Source: Amycolatopsis sp. MtRt-6
GTDB taxonomy: Bacteria; Actinomycetota; Actinomycetes; Mycobacteriales; Pseudonocardiaceae
Length of the DNA stretch: 64,000 nucleotides
Assembly (NCBI RefSeq): GCF_017308975.1
Contig: NZ_JADWPD010000043.1
Location: 1 to 64,000, forward strand
Reading direction: 5' to 3'
Shown here: one piece after another, positions 56,036 through 64,000 of the stretch
Layout of the letters: each line of letters begins with the position of its first letter
Position numbering within the stretch: position 1 is the stretch's first letter
Notes under the pieces: model-generated
Told to the model about the DNA's origin: nothing
Seen by the model: only the letters and a program-made list of their open reading frames with translations
The model's database searches: none
Made by a program: the position numbers and the translations under genes

Positions 56036-56352
56036 CGGTACCCCTAACGAGTGATCCGGCCATCCTGCCAGCCCGGAGAATCGGACAGCCACGCCGTCCG
56101 GGCCCGCGATGAAACTTCCACCACAGTCGACAACACCGATCAGAACATCAGCACGAGACAAAACCGGACAACGCGCAGCCCAGGGTGGAAAAAATACGAT
56201 AAATGACCCCCATCGACGCGACGGCGTGACTACACAGAGTAGGTCTCGCTCCGCTAACTGCGCCTTGACGCTCCTCGAAGGGGTGTTTTGTAATACGAGT
56301 CACTTCCCGACCCGATCCGATCCACTCGACCTCGGCCCCATGGGAGTACTCG
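56036..56352 (+). other. 317-bp divergent control region (capA-like gene and sugar importer)
   Basis: No gene seen. TTGACG (56265-56270) and TAATAC (56291-56296) point toward the sugar-binding gene but with a 20-bp spacer, so the promoter is only tentative. The stretch 56155-56300 is AT-richer than the surroundings. No clear FadR-type palindrome was identified. Confidence 0.4.
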
Positions 56353-57378
56353 ATGTCCACATACCCGCACAGGTTCCGGACCTGGCGCGTTGTTGGTTGT
56401 TGTTTGATTTCCGGCGCCTTGCTGGCGTCCTGCTCCTCCGGAAAAGACACCGCGGCGCCCCAGCAGCAGGCGCCCGCCAACGGCAAGATCACCCTGTACT
56501 ACCTGCAGAAACAGGGTGACCAGCAGTACTTCGTCGAGCAGGCGCAGGGGGCACAGGAGAAGGCGAAGGAGCTCGGCGTCGAGCTCAAGGTGGTCAACCT
56601 CGGCCAGGACGCCAACAAGGCGATCACCGAGCTGGACGCCGCGGTCGCCCAGGGCGCCAACGGCATCGCCATCGTCGTCCCGGACCAGGCGATCGGCCCG
56701 CAGGTGATCGACAAGGCCAGGAGCGCGGGCATCCCGCTGATCGCCTCGGACGACGTCATCAAGGACGGCACCGGTGCGAAGGCCCCGTTCGTCGGCTTCA
56801 ACGGCAGCCAGATGGGCGACTCGGTCGGCACCGAGGCCGGGAAGCTGTTCAAGGCCGCGGGCTGGGCCGCCGCCGACACGAAGATCATCAGCGCCTACAA
56901 GCAGGACCTGACCGTCTGCACCGACCGCGTCAACGCCGCGAAGGCCGCGTTCGCCAAGGCCGCGGGCGCCGACGTCCAGGTCATCGACGTCGGCACCGAC
57001 AACTCCCCCGTCGACGCGCAGAACCGCTCCGGCGCGGTGATCGGCTCGAACCCGGGCGTCAAGCACTGGGTCGTCTGGGGCTGCAACGACGAGAACGAGA
57101 CCGGTGTCGTGACCGCGCTGGCCAACTCCGGCGTGACGCCGGACAACATCATCGGCGTCGGGCTCGGCGCGTACCTCGACTGCAAGGACTGGGCCGCCGG
57201 CAAGGACACCGGCAACAAGGCCGCGCTCTACATCTCCGGCGCCGAGGTCGGCCGCTCGGCGATCCAGGTGCTGGTCGACAAGGTCAAGAACGGCAAGGAA
57301 CTGCCCGCCGAGACGATCGCCAAGACCACGATCGTCAACAAGGACAACTACAAGCAGGCCGGCGTCAACTGCACCTGA
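56353..57378 (+). CDS. Sugar ABC transporter substrate-binding lipoprotein, arabinose (AraF)-like
   Basis: 341 residues. The signal ends in a lipobox LASC with Cys27. The type I binding fold starts KITLYYLQKQGDQQYFVEQAQGAQEKAKELG and includes VNLGQDANKAITELDAAVAQGANGIAIVVPDQ, PLIASDDVIKDGTG, APFVGFNGSQMGDSVGTEAGKL and WVVWGCNDENETGVVTALANSG. The layout resembles AraF more than ribose or galactose binders, so L-arabinose is my best guess. It heads a four-gene CUT2 cluster: binding protein, ATPase, permease and GntR regulator. A hairpin after its stop should make it the most abundant product. Confidence 0.85.
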   Translation: MSTYPHRFRTWRVVGCCLISGALLASCSSGKDTAAPQQQAPANGKITLYYLQKQGDQQYFVEQAQGAQEKAKELGVELKVVNLGQDANKAITELDAAVAQGANGIAIVVPDQAIGPQVIDKARSAGIPLIASDDVIKDGTGAKAPFVGFNGSQMGDSVGTEAGKLFKAAGWAAADTKIISAYKQDLTVCTDRVNAAKAAFAKAAGADVQVIDVGTDNSPVDAQNRSGAVIGSNPGVKHWVVWGCNDENETGVVTALANSGVTPDNIIGVGLGAYLDCKDWAAGKDTGNKAALYISGAEVGRSAIQVLVDKVKNGKELPAETIAKTTIVNKDNYKQAGVNCT

Positions 57379-57388
57379 CCGCCTTCCC

Positions 57389-57416
57389 GCGCCCGGCACT
57401 CGGCAGTGCCGGGCGC
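57389..57416 (+). terminator. Intra-operon hairpin (partial terminator) after the binding protein
   Basis: A perfect 12-bp stem (57389-57400 with 57405-57416) and a 4-base loop lie in the 62-bp gap between the binding-protein and ATPase genes. Such hairpins commonly reduce read-through so that binding protein exceeds transporter. Confidence 0.7.
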
Positions 57417-57440
57417 GGCCCGTCCGCCGAAGGGCCGCGA

Positions 57441-58979
57441 ATGTCCGCCTCTCCTCCCGCGCTCGCCGTCGAGGGCATCGGCAAGCGCTTCTCCGGTGTC
57501 ACCGCCCTCGACGACGTCTCCCTGGAGTTCCGCGCCGGCGAAGTCCTGGCCCTGATGGGCGAAAACGGCGCCGGCAAGTCGACGCTGCTGCGCGTGCTGT
57601 CCGGCGACCAGGGCCCGGACGACGGCCGGCTGCTCCTGGACGGCACCGAGGTCGCCTTCGACACCCCGCGCGCGGCGATGGCCGCCGGGGTGCGCGTGAT
57701 CTACCAGGAACCCGAGATCATCCCGCACGTTTCGGTGGCGGAGAACGTCTTCGTCGGCGAACTCCCCGCGAAGGTCCGCGTGTTCAGCCGCCGCACGCTC
57801 ACCCAGGCGACGCACGACGCGCTCGCCGAGTACGGCTTCGAAGGCGTCCTGAACCCGGCGGCGCTCGGTGTCGCCCTCTCCCCCGCGCAGCGCCAGCTCG
57901 TCGAGATCCTGCGCGTGCTCACCGCGGCCACGCCGCCGCGGGTGATCGCGTTCGACGAGCCGACGTCGTCGCTGTCGGAGCACGAGGTCGAGGCGTTGTT
58001 CCGGCTGATCGGGCGGCTGCGCGACAGCGGGGTCGCGGTCGTCTACGTCTCGCACCGGATGAAAGAGATCTTCCGGCTCGCCGACCGCGTCGCGGTGCTG
58101 CGCGACGGCAAGCTCGTCGGCGTCCAGCAGGCCGCGGAGACCGACGAAGCCGGCCTGGTCCGGATGATGATCGGCCGCGACCTCTCGGCCCTGGAACGCC
58201 GGACCACCCAGGACACCGGCGACGTCGTGCTGAAGCTGGCCGACGTCACGACCGACGACGTCACCGGCATCTCGCTGCAGGTCCGCGCGGGCGAGGTCGT
58301 CTGCCTGGCCGGCCTGGTCGGCGCCGGGCGCTCCGAGCTGGCCCGCGCGATCGTCGGCGACCTGCCGATCCGGTCCGGGACCGTGGAACTCGCCGGGAAA
58401 CGGCTGCGCGCGCACAACCCGGGTGACGCCGTCAAGGCAGGCATCGGCTTCGCGCCCGAAGAGCGCAAGACGGACGCGTTGCTCATGCAGCGGTCCGTAC
58501 GCGACAACGTCTCCATCGCCGTCCTGGACCGCCTTCGCCGCTTCAGGATCGTGAAGCGGGCGAAGGAACGCGCGCTCGTCGAGGAGTACGTACGCGAGCT
58601 TCGCGTGCGGACGCCGTCGATGGAGCAGGAGGTCCGCAAGCTCTCCGGCGGCAACCAGCAGAAAGCCGTCCTCGCGCGCTGGCTCGCGCGGCGGCCGAAG
58701 CTGCTGATCCTCGACGAGCCGACGCGCGGCGTCGACGTCGGCGCGAAGGCCGAGATCTACCGGATCATCGACGGCCTCGCCGCGGAGGGCATCGCGCTGC
58801 TGGTCATCTCCTCCGACCTGCCCGAGGTGCTGACGCTGGCCGACCGCATCCTCGTCATGCGCGCCGGGCGGCTCGCGGGCGAGATCGGCCGCGAGGAGGC
58901 GACCGAGGAAGCCGTGCTGACCCTCGCCATCCCCGAAACCGAACCAGCCGTGGACGACGCCCAGGAGATCGGCGCATGA
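57441..58979 (+). CDS. Sugar ABC transporter ATP-binding protein, two-domain CUT2 type (AraG-like)
   Basis: 512 residues made of two fused ABC domains. Domain 1 has Walker A GENGAGKST at 40-48 and Walker B VIAFDEPTSSLSEHE. Domain 2 has a degenerate Walker A (GLVGAGRSE), the signature LSGGNQQKAVLARWL typical of sugar transporters and Walker B LLILDEPTRGVDVGAK. This is the standard CUT2 arrangement for arabinose, ribose and galactose importers. Its stop codon overlaps the permease start (ATGA). It acts at the inner face of the membrane with the permease that follows. Confidence 0.92.
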   Translation: MSASPPALAVEGIGKRFSGVTALDDVSLEFRAGEVLALMGENGAGKSTLLRVLSGDQGPDDGRLLLDGTEVAFDTPRAAMAAGVRVIYQEPEIIPHVSVAENVFVGELPAKVRVFSRRTLTQATHDALAEYGFEGVLNPAALGVALSPAQRQLVEILRVLTAATPPRVIAFDEPTSSLSEHEVEALFRLIGRLRDSGVAVVYVSHRMKEIFRLADRVAVLRDGKLVGVQQAAETDEAGLVRMMIGRDLSALERRTTQDTGDVVLKLADVTTDDVTGISLQVRAGEVVCLAGLVGAGRSELARAIVGDLPIRSGTVELAGKRLRAHNPGDAVKAGIGFAPEERKTDALLMQRSVRDNVSIAVLDRLRRFRIVKRAKERALVEEYVRELRVRTPSMEQEVRKLSGGNQQKAVLARWLARRPKLLILDEPTRGVDVGAKAEIYRIIDGLAAEGIALLVISSDLPEVLTLADRILVMRAGRLAGEIGREEATEEAVLTLAIPETEPAVDDAQEIGA

Positions 58980-60001
58980 GTACTCCCACCAAGGAAACGT
59001 CGGCCCCTGCTGCCCCGGCGAAGCCGAGCACCGCGCACCGGGTGCTGACCGGCATCGGCGTGCAGAACTCCAGCCTGATCATCACGCTGATCGCGCTGGT
59101 GATCCTGCTGAGCGTGCTGAACGAGAACTTCTTCCGCACCAACAACCTGCTGCTGATCGGCAGCGCGATCACCATCATGGGCCTGCTCGCCCTCGTCCAG
59201 ACCCTGGTGATCGTCCTGGGCGCGCTGGACATCTCGGTCGGCTCGATGGCCGGGCTCGCGTCGGTCGTCTCGGCGATGGTGTTCACCTCCACCGGCAACT
59301 CCGAGGCCGGCATCCTCGCCGCGGTCGGCGTCGGCATCCTGTGCGGCCTGGTCAACGGCATGATCATCATCTTCGGCCGGGTCAACCCGGTGGTCGCGAC
59401 GCTGGCCATGCTGGCCACCTACAAGGGCATCGCCCAGGTGATCTCGGACGGCAAGGCGCAGGGCTACACCGGCGGCGACGACCTGTTCATCTTCCTGGCC
59501 AAGGGGTCCGTGCTCGGGCTGCCGTCGCTGGTGTGGGTGTTCCTGATCGTCGCGGCGCTGCTGCACTTCCTGCTCAAGTACACCGACATCGGCCGCAACG
59601 TCTACGCTATCGGCGGCAACGACACCGCCGCGCGGCTGGCCGGCATCAACATCAACCGGTACATCATCGGCGTCTACGCACTGGTCGGCGTGGTCGCGGC
59701 GATCGCGGGCGTGCTGATCACCGCGCGCACCGGCTCCGGCCAGCCGACGTCCGGTTCGGAAGGCCTGGAGCTGCAGGCGGTCACCGGCGCCGCGCTCGGC
59801 GGCACGATGCTCAAGGGCGGCCGCGGGTCGATCATTTCGACGGTGCTCGCGGTGATCATCCTCGGCGTGCTCGACAACGGCATGTCGGGGCTGGGCATCA
59901 ACCCGTTCTGGCAGAACGTCGCCCACGGCGCCCTGCTGGTGATCGCGGTCGTGCTGCAGCAGCTGCGCAGCGGGGAACGGCGCGTCGGCCTGCCCGAGTG
60001 A
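58976..60001 (+). CDS. Sugar ABC transporter permease, CUT2 type (AraH-like)
   Basis: 341 residues with about nine to ten membrane segments. Family landmarks are NENFFRTNNLLLIG, VLGALDISVGSMAGLASVVSAM, GLVNGMIIIFGRVNPVVATLAMLATYKG, YTDIGRNVYAIGGNDTAARLAGINI and the closing ELQAVTGAALGGTMLKGGRGS. It overlaps the ATPase gene by four bases (ATGA) and the regulator gene by four bases (GTGA). Confidence 0.92.
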   Translation: MSTPTKETSAPAAPAKPSTAHRVLTGIGVQNSSLIITLIALVILLSVLNENFFRTNNLLLIGSAITIMGLLALVQTLVIVLGALDISVGSMAGLASVVSAMVFTSTGNSEAGILAAVGVGILCGLVNGMIIIFGRVNPVVATLAMLATYKGIAQVISDGKAQGYTGGDDLFIFLAKGSVLGLPSLVWVFLIVAALLHFLLKYTDIGRNVYAIGGNDTAARLAGININRYIIGVYALVGVVAAIAGVLITARTGSGQPTSGSEGLELQAVTGAALGGTMLKGGRGSIISTVLAVIILGVLDNGMSGLGINPFWQNVAHGALLVIAVVLQQLRSGERRVGLPE

Positions 60002-60636
60002 ACCTCCACGCCCGCATCGTGGACGAGCTGGGCAGGCTCATCGTCGAAGGCGTCCTCGGGGACGGGCAGCCGCTCGTCCCCGAGGAGCTCGGCCGCCGGT
60101 TCTCCGCGTCCCGCACGGTGGTCCGCGAGGCGTTGCGCGTGCTGGAGTCCAAGGGCATGGTGACCGCGCGGCCGCGGGTGGGGACCTGGACACTCCCGCC
60201 CGAGGCGTGGGACGCGATCGACCCGGACGTCATCGCCTGGCGCGTCGCCGGCCCGGACGGCCACGAACACCTGCGCGAGCTGGTCGAACTGCGGCTGGCC
60301 ATCGAACCGCAGGCGGCGCGGCTGGCCGCGCGGCACCGGCGTCCCGGCGAACTGGCGGCGATGGCGGCGGCCTACGCGCTGATGGCCGACGCCGCCGACG
60401 CGGAGGCCTTCCGCGCCGCCGACGCGCAGTTCCACGCGGCACTGGTCCGCGCGTCGGGCAACGCGCTGATCGCGCAGCTGCAGGTGCCGGTGGTGGCGGC
60501 CCTGCGGGCGCGGGGCGAACCGGCGGACACGCTCGCCGCGCATTCCCGCGTGCTCACGCAGGTGCTGGCGAAGAACGCCGACGACGCCGAGTCGGCGGCC
60601 CGCCGGCTGCTGGAAACCGTTGCGGCGTACCGGTGA
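59998..60636 (+). CDS. GntR/FadR-family regulator of the sugar importer
   Basis: 212 residues from GTG 59998, fixed by its overlap with the permease stop. The winged helix is IVDELGRLIVEGVLGDGQPLVPEELGRRFSASRTVVREALRVLESKGMVTARPRVGTWT, followed by an FCD ligand-binding domain (about 85-205) with ELVELRLAIEPQAARLAA, ADAQFHAALVRASGN and HSRVL. The FCD His and Asp residues usually hold a metal and bind sugar acids or similar. Being the last cistron of the operon it probably represses the operon until the sugar or a product binds. Confidence 0.88.
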   Translation: MNLHARIVDELGRLIVEGVLGDGQPLVPEELGRRFSASRTVVREALRVLESKGMVTARPRVGTWTLPPEAWDAIDPDVIAWRVAGPDGHEHLRELVELRLAIEPQAARLAARHRRPGELAAMAAAYALMADAADAEAFRAADAQFHAALVRASGNALIAQLQVPVVAALRARGEPADTLAAHSRVLTQVLAKNADDAESAARRLLETVAAYR

Positions 60637-60687
60637 TCGGAGGACACCACGGCTTACGGCGTGGGCGCGTTCCGCCCGGCGCTCGGC

Positions 60688-60996
60688 TCAGAAACGGGAC
60701 CGGACATTCGCCAGATCGATGACCGACATTTCACTGCCCGATTCGAGCAGATAGGTGCCGTTCTCGTCGACGAACCCGCCCATGGCCGCGCTTTTGACCA
60801 GTGCTCCGTACACGTGGTACCAGTGCCAGGCCGTCTTGGCGTCGGTCGCCCTCTGGGCTGCGGTGAGCAGGGCCAGCGCCGCCGCCTCCTCGCAGGACGT
60901 CGGCGTCTGCGCGGTGGTCACCTCCAAGGGGGACAGCGTTTCCCCGCCGGCCGGGACGTACTTTTCCGCGGCAGCCTGAATACGGTTCACCATCAT
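60688..60996 (-). CDS. Hypothetical small protein, 102 aa
   Basis: No signal peptide, membrane helix or family that I recognise. The N-terminal half contains PAGGETLSPLEVTTAQTPTS and a helix CEEAAALALLTAAQRATDAKTAWHWYHVYGALV; the C-terminus is GTYLLESGSEMSVIDLANVRSRF. I chose ATG 60996 because AAGGTG lies at good spacing; a GTG at 61005 is possible but sits on that site. It converges on the sugar-regulator gene. Its own 5' region (61000-61080) is AT-richer than the surroundings, as is usual for a separate promoter. Confidence 0.6.
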   Translation of the reverse strand: MMVNRIQAAAEKYVPAGGETLSPLEVTTAQTPTSCEEAAALALLTAAQRATDAKTAWHWYHVYGALVKSAAMGGFVDENGTYLLESGSEMSVIDLANVRSRF

Positions 60997-61132
60997 CTCT
61001 TTCACCTTGTTTTGTCCGGAAGAAAGCCGCTACGCGCAGCAAATCAACAATGTTCGGTGAAGGCGAGCTTAGTTGGCGCCGGCCGCACGCACACCCTCCG
61101 ATGTGAGGATTTGCCGGCCACCGTTTCCGGCT

Positions 61133-62440
61133 TCAGCGCAGGCAGTCGCCGGGGTCGCCGCGGGTCAGGGCCGGGTCGGACTGGGGGAAGGTGCGGGCCA
61201 CGCCCGGGCCGGAGGACCGGTGCTCGAAGCGGACCGTCACCCGGCCGTGGCCCGCGCCCTGGACCCAGCCCGTGCCGAACTCCGCGTGGACCACGTCGTC
61301 GCCCTGGCGCCACTCGGACGGCGCCGCGGGGGCCGGCGCCGGTGCGGCAGACTCCACCACCGGCACCGAAGCCGGCGCCGCCAGGCTGAACAGCGCGTCC
61401 TGGTGCGGCACCGAAAGCCCGCTGTAGGCCACCCCCGCCAGGCGGATGCCGCCGAACTCCGCCGGGTCGATCAGCAGGCGCTCCGCCGTCGCCGACAGCT
61501 CGGCCAGGTCGTCCGTGGGCGCCGAGATCGTCTCCGAGCGGGTCACCGTGTGCATGTCCGTGTGCCGCAGCTTGACCACCACCGTGCGGGCCACCCGGCC
61601 GGCCTTGCGCAGCCGCTGGTGCGCGCCCACCGCGATCCGGCGGACCTCCGCGCGCAACGTGGCCAGGTCCTTGATGTCGGTGTCGAACGTCGTCTCGGCG
61701 CTGACCTGCTTGGTCTCGGCGCGGCCGGCCACCGGGCGGTCGTCGGCGCCGGTCGCCAGGCGACGCAGGTCGCGGCCGACGACGCCGCCGAGCGTGGCCA
61801 CCGCGTCCGGTTCGGACAGTGCCGCCAGCTGCCCGAGCGTCTGGACGCCGATGAACCGCAGCTTCCCCTCGGCGACCGGGCCGATGCCCCACAGCGCGCG
61901 CACCGGCAGCGGCGCGAGGAACTCCCGTTCGGTGCCCTGCGGCACCACCAGCAGCCCGTCCGGCTTGGCTTCGTCGGAGGCGATCTTCGCGATCTGCTTG
62001 CCGTTGCCCGCCCCGATCGACGCCACCAGGCCGGTTTCCGCGCGGATCCGCGCCCGCAAGGCGGCACAGAACGAAGTCACCTCTTCAAGCGACGCACCCG
62101 CGAGCGAGGGCGGTTCGGCGAAGGCCTCGTCGAGCGAGATCTTCTCCAGCACCGGCGCGACCTCGGTGACGACCGCGAAGACCTCCTGGCTGAGGCGCTC
62201 GTAGACGCGGAACCGCGGCGGCACGATGACGCCGTTCGCCGGCAGCAGCCGCCGGGCCTGGGCCATCGGCATCGCCGAGCGGATGCCGAACGCCCGCGAC
62301 TCGTAGCTCGCCCCGGCGACGACACCCCGCGGCCCGGTCCCGCCGACGAGCACCGGGCGCCCGGCCAGCGTCGGGCGGGTGAGCTGCTCGGCCGACGCGT
62401 AGAAGGCGTCCAGGTCGAGGTGGATGACCCAGCGGGCCAC
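61133..62440 (-). CDS. dinB: DNA polymerase IV (DinB, Y family) with extra C-terminal domain
   Basis: 435 residues. Catalytic motifs: HLDLDAFYASAEQ near residue 7 and KISLDEAF at about 100, giving the three acidic metal ligands. The thumb has LWGIGPVAEGKL and the little-finger domain ends near residue 350. The last 80 residues are an Ala/Pro linker plus a small domain EWRQGDDVVHAEFGTGWVQGAGHGRVTVRFE, an SH3-like fold seen in actinobacterial DinB proteins. No beta-clamp QxxLF motif is obvious by eye. It copies past lesions with low fidelity. GTG 62440 follows the HTH gene stop by one base, so they are co-translated. Confidence 0.93.
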   Translation of the reverse strand: MARWVIHLDLDAFYASAEQLTRPTLAGRPVLVGGTGPRGVVAGASYESRAFGIRSAMPMAQARRLLPANGVIVPPRFRVYERLSQEVFAVVTEVAPVLEKISLDEAFAEPPSLAGASLEEVTSFCAALRARIRAETGLVASIGAGNGKQIAKIASDEAKPDGLLVVPQGTEREFLAPLPVRALWGIGPVAEGKLRFIGVQTLGQLAALSEPDAVATLGGVVGRDLRRLATGADDRPVAGRAETKQVSAETTFDTDIKDLATLRAEVRRIAVGAHQRLRKAGRVARTVVVKLRHTDMHTVTRSETISAPTDDLAELSATAERLLIDPAEFGGIRLAGVAYSGLSVPHQDALFSLAAPASVPVVESAAPAPAPAAPSEWRQGDDVVHAEFGTGWVQGAGHGRVTVRFEHRSSGPGVARTFPQSDPALTRGDPGDCLR

Positions 62441-62441
62441 G

Positions 62442-62753
62442 TCAGTCCCCGCCGGTGGCGTCCAGCAGCTGGTGCAGCGCCTTGGTGTAGCTCTCGAACG
62501 CGGCCCGGCCGGCCGTGGTGAGCCGGACGAGGGTGACCGGCGTGCGGTGCTCGTAGGCCTTGGTGATCTCGACGTACTCGGCGTCTTCGAGCTTGCGCAG
62601 GTGCGTCGAGAGGTTGCCGGCCGTCATGTCCAGCAGTTGCTGCAGCCGCGGGAAGGTGATCTGATCGCCGGCCCGCAGCCCGGCGAGGGCGACCGTGACC
62701 CGCAGCCGCGCCTGGGCGTGGATGACCGGGTCGAGCTGGGGCAGTTCGCTCAT
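62442..62753 (-). CDS. Small winged-helix transcriptional regulator (HTH_27 / MarR-like)
   Basis: 103 residues. LDPVIHAQARLRVTVALAGLRAGDQITFPRLQQLLDMTAGNLSTHLRKLEDAEYVEITKAYEHRTPVTLVRLTTAGRAAFESY is a complete one-domain winged helix of the type often paired with small membrane proteins or ABC-2 exporters. ATG 62753 overlaps the stop of the upstream membrane-protein gene (TGATG). It probably represses its own operon, which includes that membrane protein and, downstream, dinB. The ligand or signal is unknown. Confidence 0.87.
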   Translation of the reverse strand: MSELPQLDPVIHAQARLRVTVALAGLRAGDQITFPRLQQLLDMTAGNLSTHLRKLEDAEYVEITKAYEHRTPVTLVRLTTAGRAAFESYTKALHQLLDATGGD

Positions 62754-63358
62754 CAGCAGCCGGTCTTCTCGCGGGCGAAGTAGACGATCGCGGCGAGCAG
62801 GAACCCGCCGCCGCCGCAGAGGGCCAGCACCAGGAAGTTGGCCGGGAACCCGACCACCACGCTGAGCCCCGCGGAGACGATCATCCACGCGCCGAGCCCG
62901 TACATCAGCTTGTCCTGCCACACCGTGCCACCGGCGAGGTACAGCACGCCGGTCAGCAGCAGCCAGGTCCCGGACCACAGCAGCGACACCTGGTCGGAAG
63001 CGAGCGAGCCGAACTGCGTGATCCGGATGTCGATGACCATCAACCCGGCGGAGGCGATCGCCCAGCTGTAGCCGTACATCGCGCCGACGGTCCGCGACGG
63101 ACCGCGGATCCCCCGCCCGGCCCGGGCGCTGACGTAACCGGTGTAGGCGATGGCGGCGGCGAACAGCACGGCGACGAGCACGCCGCCGACCCAGCCGGGG
63201 ATCGCGACACCGGGCTGCACCGCCACGTAGGTGAAGCCCCACCCGACGATCCAGGCGAAGGCCCAGGCGGCGAGCATCCGCGCCGGGCCCCCACCCAGTT
63301 CCCGGCGGTTCTGCCGGGTCTGCCGGGCGATCAGGTTCAGCGACTCCTCGGCCGACAT
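62753..63358 (-). CDS. Integral membrane protein paired with the HTH regulator
   Basis: 201 residues from ATG 63358. A polar N-terminus (SAEESLNLIARQTRQNRRELGGGPARM) is followed by about six membrane segments, including AWAFAWIVGWGFTYVAVQ, VGGVLVAVLFAAAIAYTGYV, LLWSGTWLLLTGVLYLAGG and FLVLALCGGGGFLLAAIVYFA. Similar proteins are found next to HTH_27 regulators in many actinobacteria, with no known role. It lies 72 bp downstream of the ABC-2 permease gene and may belong to the same transcript. Confidence 0.78.
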   Translation of the reverse strand: MSAEESLNLIARQTRQNRRELGGGPARMLAAWAFAWIVGWGFTYVAVQPGVAIPGWVGGVLVAVLFAAAIAYTGYVSARAGRGIRGPSRTVGAMYGYSWAIASAGLMVIDIRITQFGSLASDQVSLLWSGTWLLLTGVLYLAGGTVWQDKLMYGLGAWMIVSAGLSVVVGFPANFLVLALCGGGGFLLAAIVYFAREKTGC

Positions 63359-63430
63359 CGGCTCGTCTTCCACCTGGTTCGCCCTCCTCCCGTGCGGACC
63401 CCAAAATCCTGCACGGAAGTTAACACGCAT

Positions 63431-64000
63431 TCACAGCCGCGCCGTGTCCAGCCGGAACCGGCGCATGACGACCAGGGCGGGCACGATCAGCCAGCCCGCG
63501 AGCACGAGCACCGCGAGGCCCACCCCGCCCGCGTGGGCCAGCGGTTCCAGGCCGACCCGCCCGAGCCAGTACGTCGGGAAGAAGTGCGCGAGCGTCGCCA
63601 TCCAGTCCGGGAGGACGTAGAGCGGGATCCACAGGCCACCGAGCATGCCCAGCGGCATCATCAGCGCGCCGGTGACCGCGCCGACCGTGTCACCCTTGCC
63701 GAACAGCCCGATGGCCAGGCCCAGCACCGCGAACGGGAGCACGCCGAGCCACAGCGACACCAGCACCAGGCCCCACTGCGCGGCCGTCATGTGCACGCCC
63801 ATCGCCAGGCCGGCGAGGAACACCACCACGAGGACCGGCAGTGCCACGGCCATCGCCGAGAGCACCTTGACGACCAGGTAGCCGGGGCCGCGCATCGGCG
63901 TGAGCCGCAGCTGCCGCTGCCAGCCGTCGGTGCGCTCCTGCGCCACCCGGGTGCCGGTGAACAGCGCGCCGCCGCTCGCGCCGTACGCGGCCAGGTTGAT
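63431..64000 (-). CDS. ABC-2 type transporter permease, C-terminal part (cut by window edge)
   Basis: The frame is open to the right edge; 189 residues are visible. Segments: GALFTGTRVAQERTDGWQRQLRLTPMRGPGYLVVKVLSAMAVALPVLVVVFLAG, then helices WGLVLVSLWLGVLPFAVLGLAIGL, GAVTGALMMPLGMLGGLWIPLYVLP and AGGVGLAVLVLAGWLIVPALVVM. The ERTDGWQRQLRxTPM stretch and the PLGMLGGLWIPL motif are typical of ABC-2 drug/antibiotic exporter permeases. The ATPase partner should lie just outside the window. Together with the HTH_27 regulator it suggests a regulated export module. Confidence 0.88.
   Translation of the reverse strand: MNLAAYGASGGALFTGTRVAQERTDGWQRQLRLTPMRGPGYLVVKVLSAMAVALPVLVVVFLAGLAMGVHMTAAQWGLVLVSLWLGVLPFAVLGLAIGLFGKGDTVGAVTGALMMPLGMLGGLWIPLYVLPDWMATLAHFFPTYWLGRVGLEPLAHAGGVGLAVLVLAGWLIVPALVVMRRFRLDTARL

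Overview
The window is very GC-rich actinomycete DNA with strong G/C bias at third codon positions, many GTG starts, ATGA/TGATG stop-start overlaps, leaderless TANNNT promoters and twin-arginine secretion signals. The gene set and two families of intergenic palindromic repeats suggest Pseudonocardiaceae, most likely Amycolatopsis; this is inferred from content, not from a marker gene. I see no rRNA, tRNA, CRISPR array or prophage. The only mobile-element trace is the 3' end of an IS5-type transposase at the left edge.

Layout. 1-6660: transposase tail, a small hypothetical gene, a TetR regulator with its own operators, an AraC-type regulator, a winged-helix protein, and a coupled pair of flavoenzymes (Baeyer-Villiger-type monooxygenase and cholesterol-oxidase-like GMC oxidoreductase). 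6700-16900: a secreted GH18 chitinase under a DasR-like operator, Tex, a DUF1963 protein, a translationally coupled operon led by an acyl-CoA dehydrogenase, and a DEAD-box helicase. 17000-25500: an SsuABC-like importer, small secreted and membrane proteins, an HExxH protein with a GNxAV motif typical of contractile-injection effectors, and a QueA-like / SDR / NCS1-permease operon. 25600-31900: an orphan sensor kinase, a sedolisin peptidase, and a ROK regulator divergent from a GH63-like hydrolase. 31900-49500: a saprophytic polysaccharide region (GH29, GH105, GH28, GH88, a rhamnose/AI-2-type binding lipoprotein), PhoD phosphatase, an AfsR/SARP-type regulator, and two secreted proteins sharing an SH3-like domain. 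49500-54760: a DUF4239 protein, then the encapsulin operon. 54900-64000: CapA-like lipoprotein, a complete CUT2 sugar importer with a FadR-type regulator, DinB polymerase with a small HTH regulator, and an ABC-2 permease cut by the right edge.

The most interesting system is at 50768-54757: four genes fused by 1-4 nt overlaps. They encode two different family 2B encapsulin shell proteins (HK97-fold shell with an inserted cyclic-nucleotide-binding-like domain), a 60-residue disordered Pro-rich protein placed between them, and a polyprenyl diphosphate synthase. The small protein carries a GPTGLGT motif resembling cargo-loading extensions of family 2B cargo enzymes, while the synthase itself lacks such an extension. 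I read this as a heteromeric nanocompartment for isoprenoid diphosphate synthesis whose loading tag may be encoded as a separate protein.

Regulation is often readable: palindromic operators precede the chitinase, GH29, acyl-CoA dehydrogenase, TetR and GH105 genes. GC-rich hairpins lie in most convergent gaps. Two modular palindromic elements of about 145 bp (35294-35439 and 54761-54905) both sit between converging genes.
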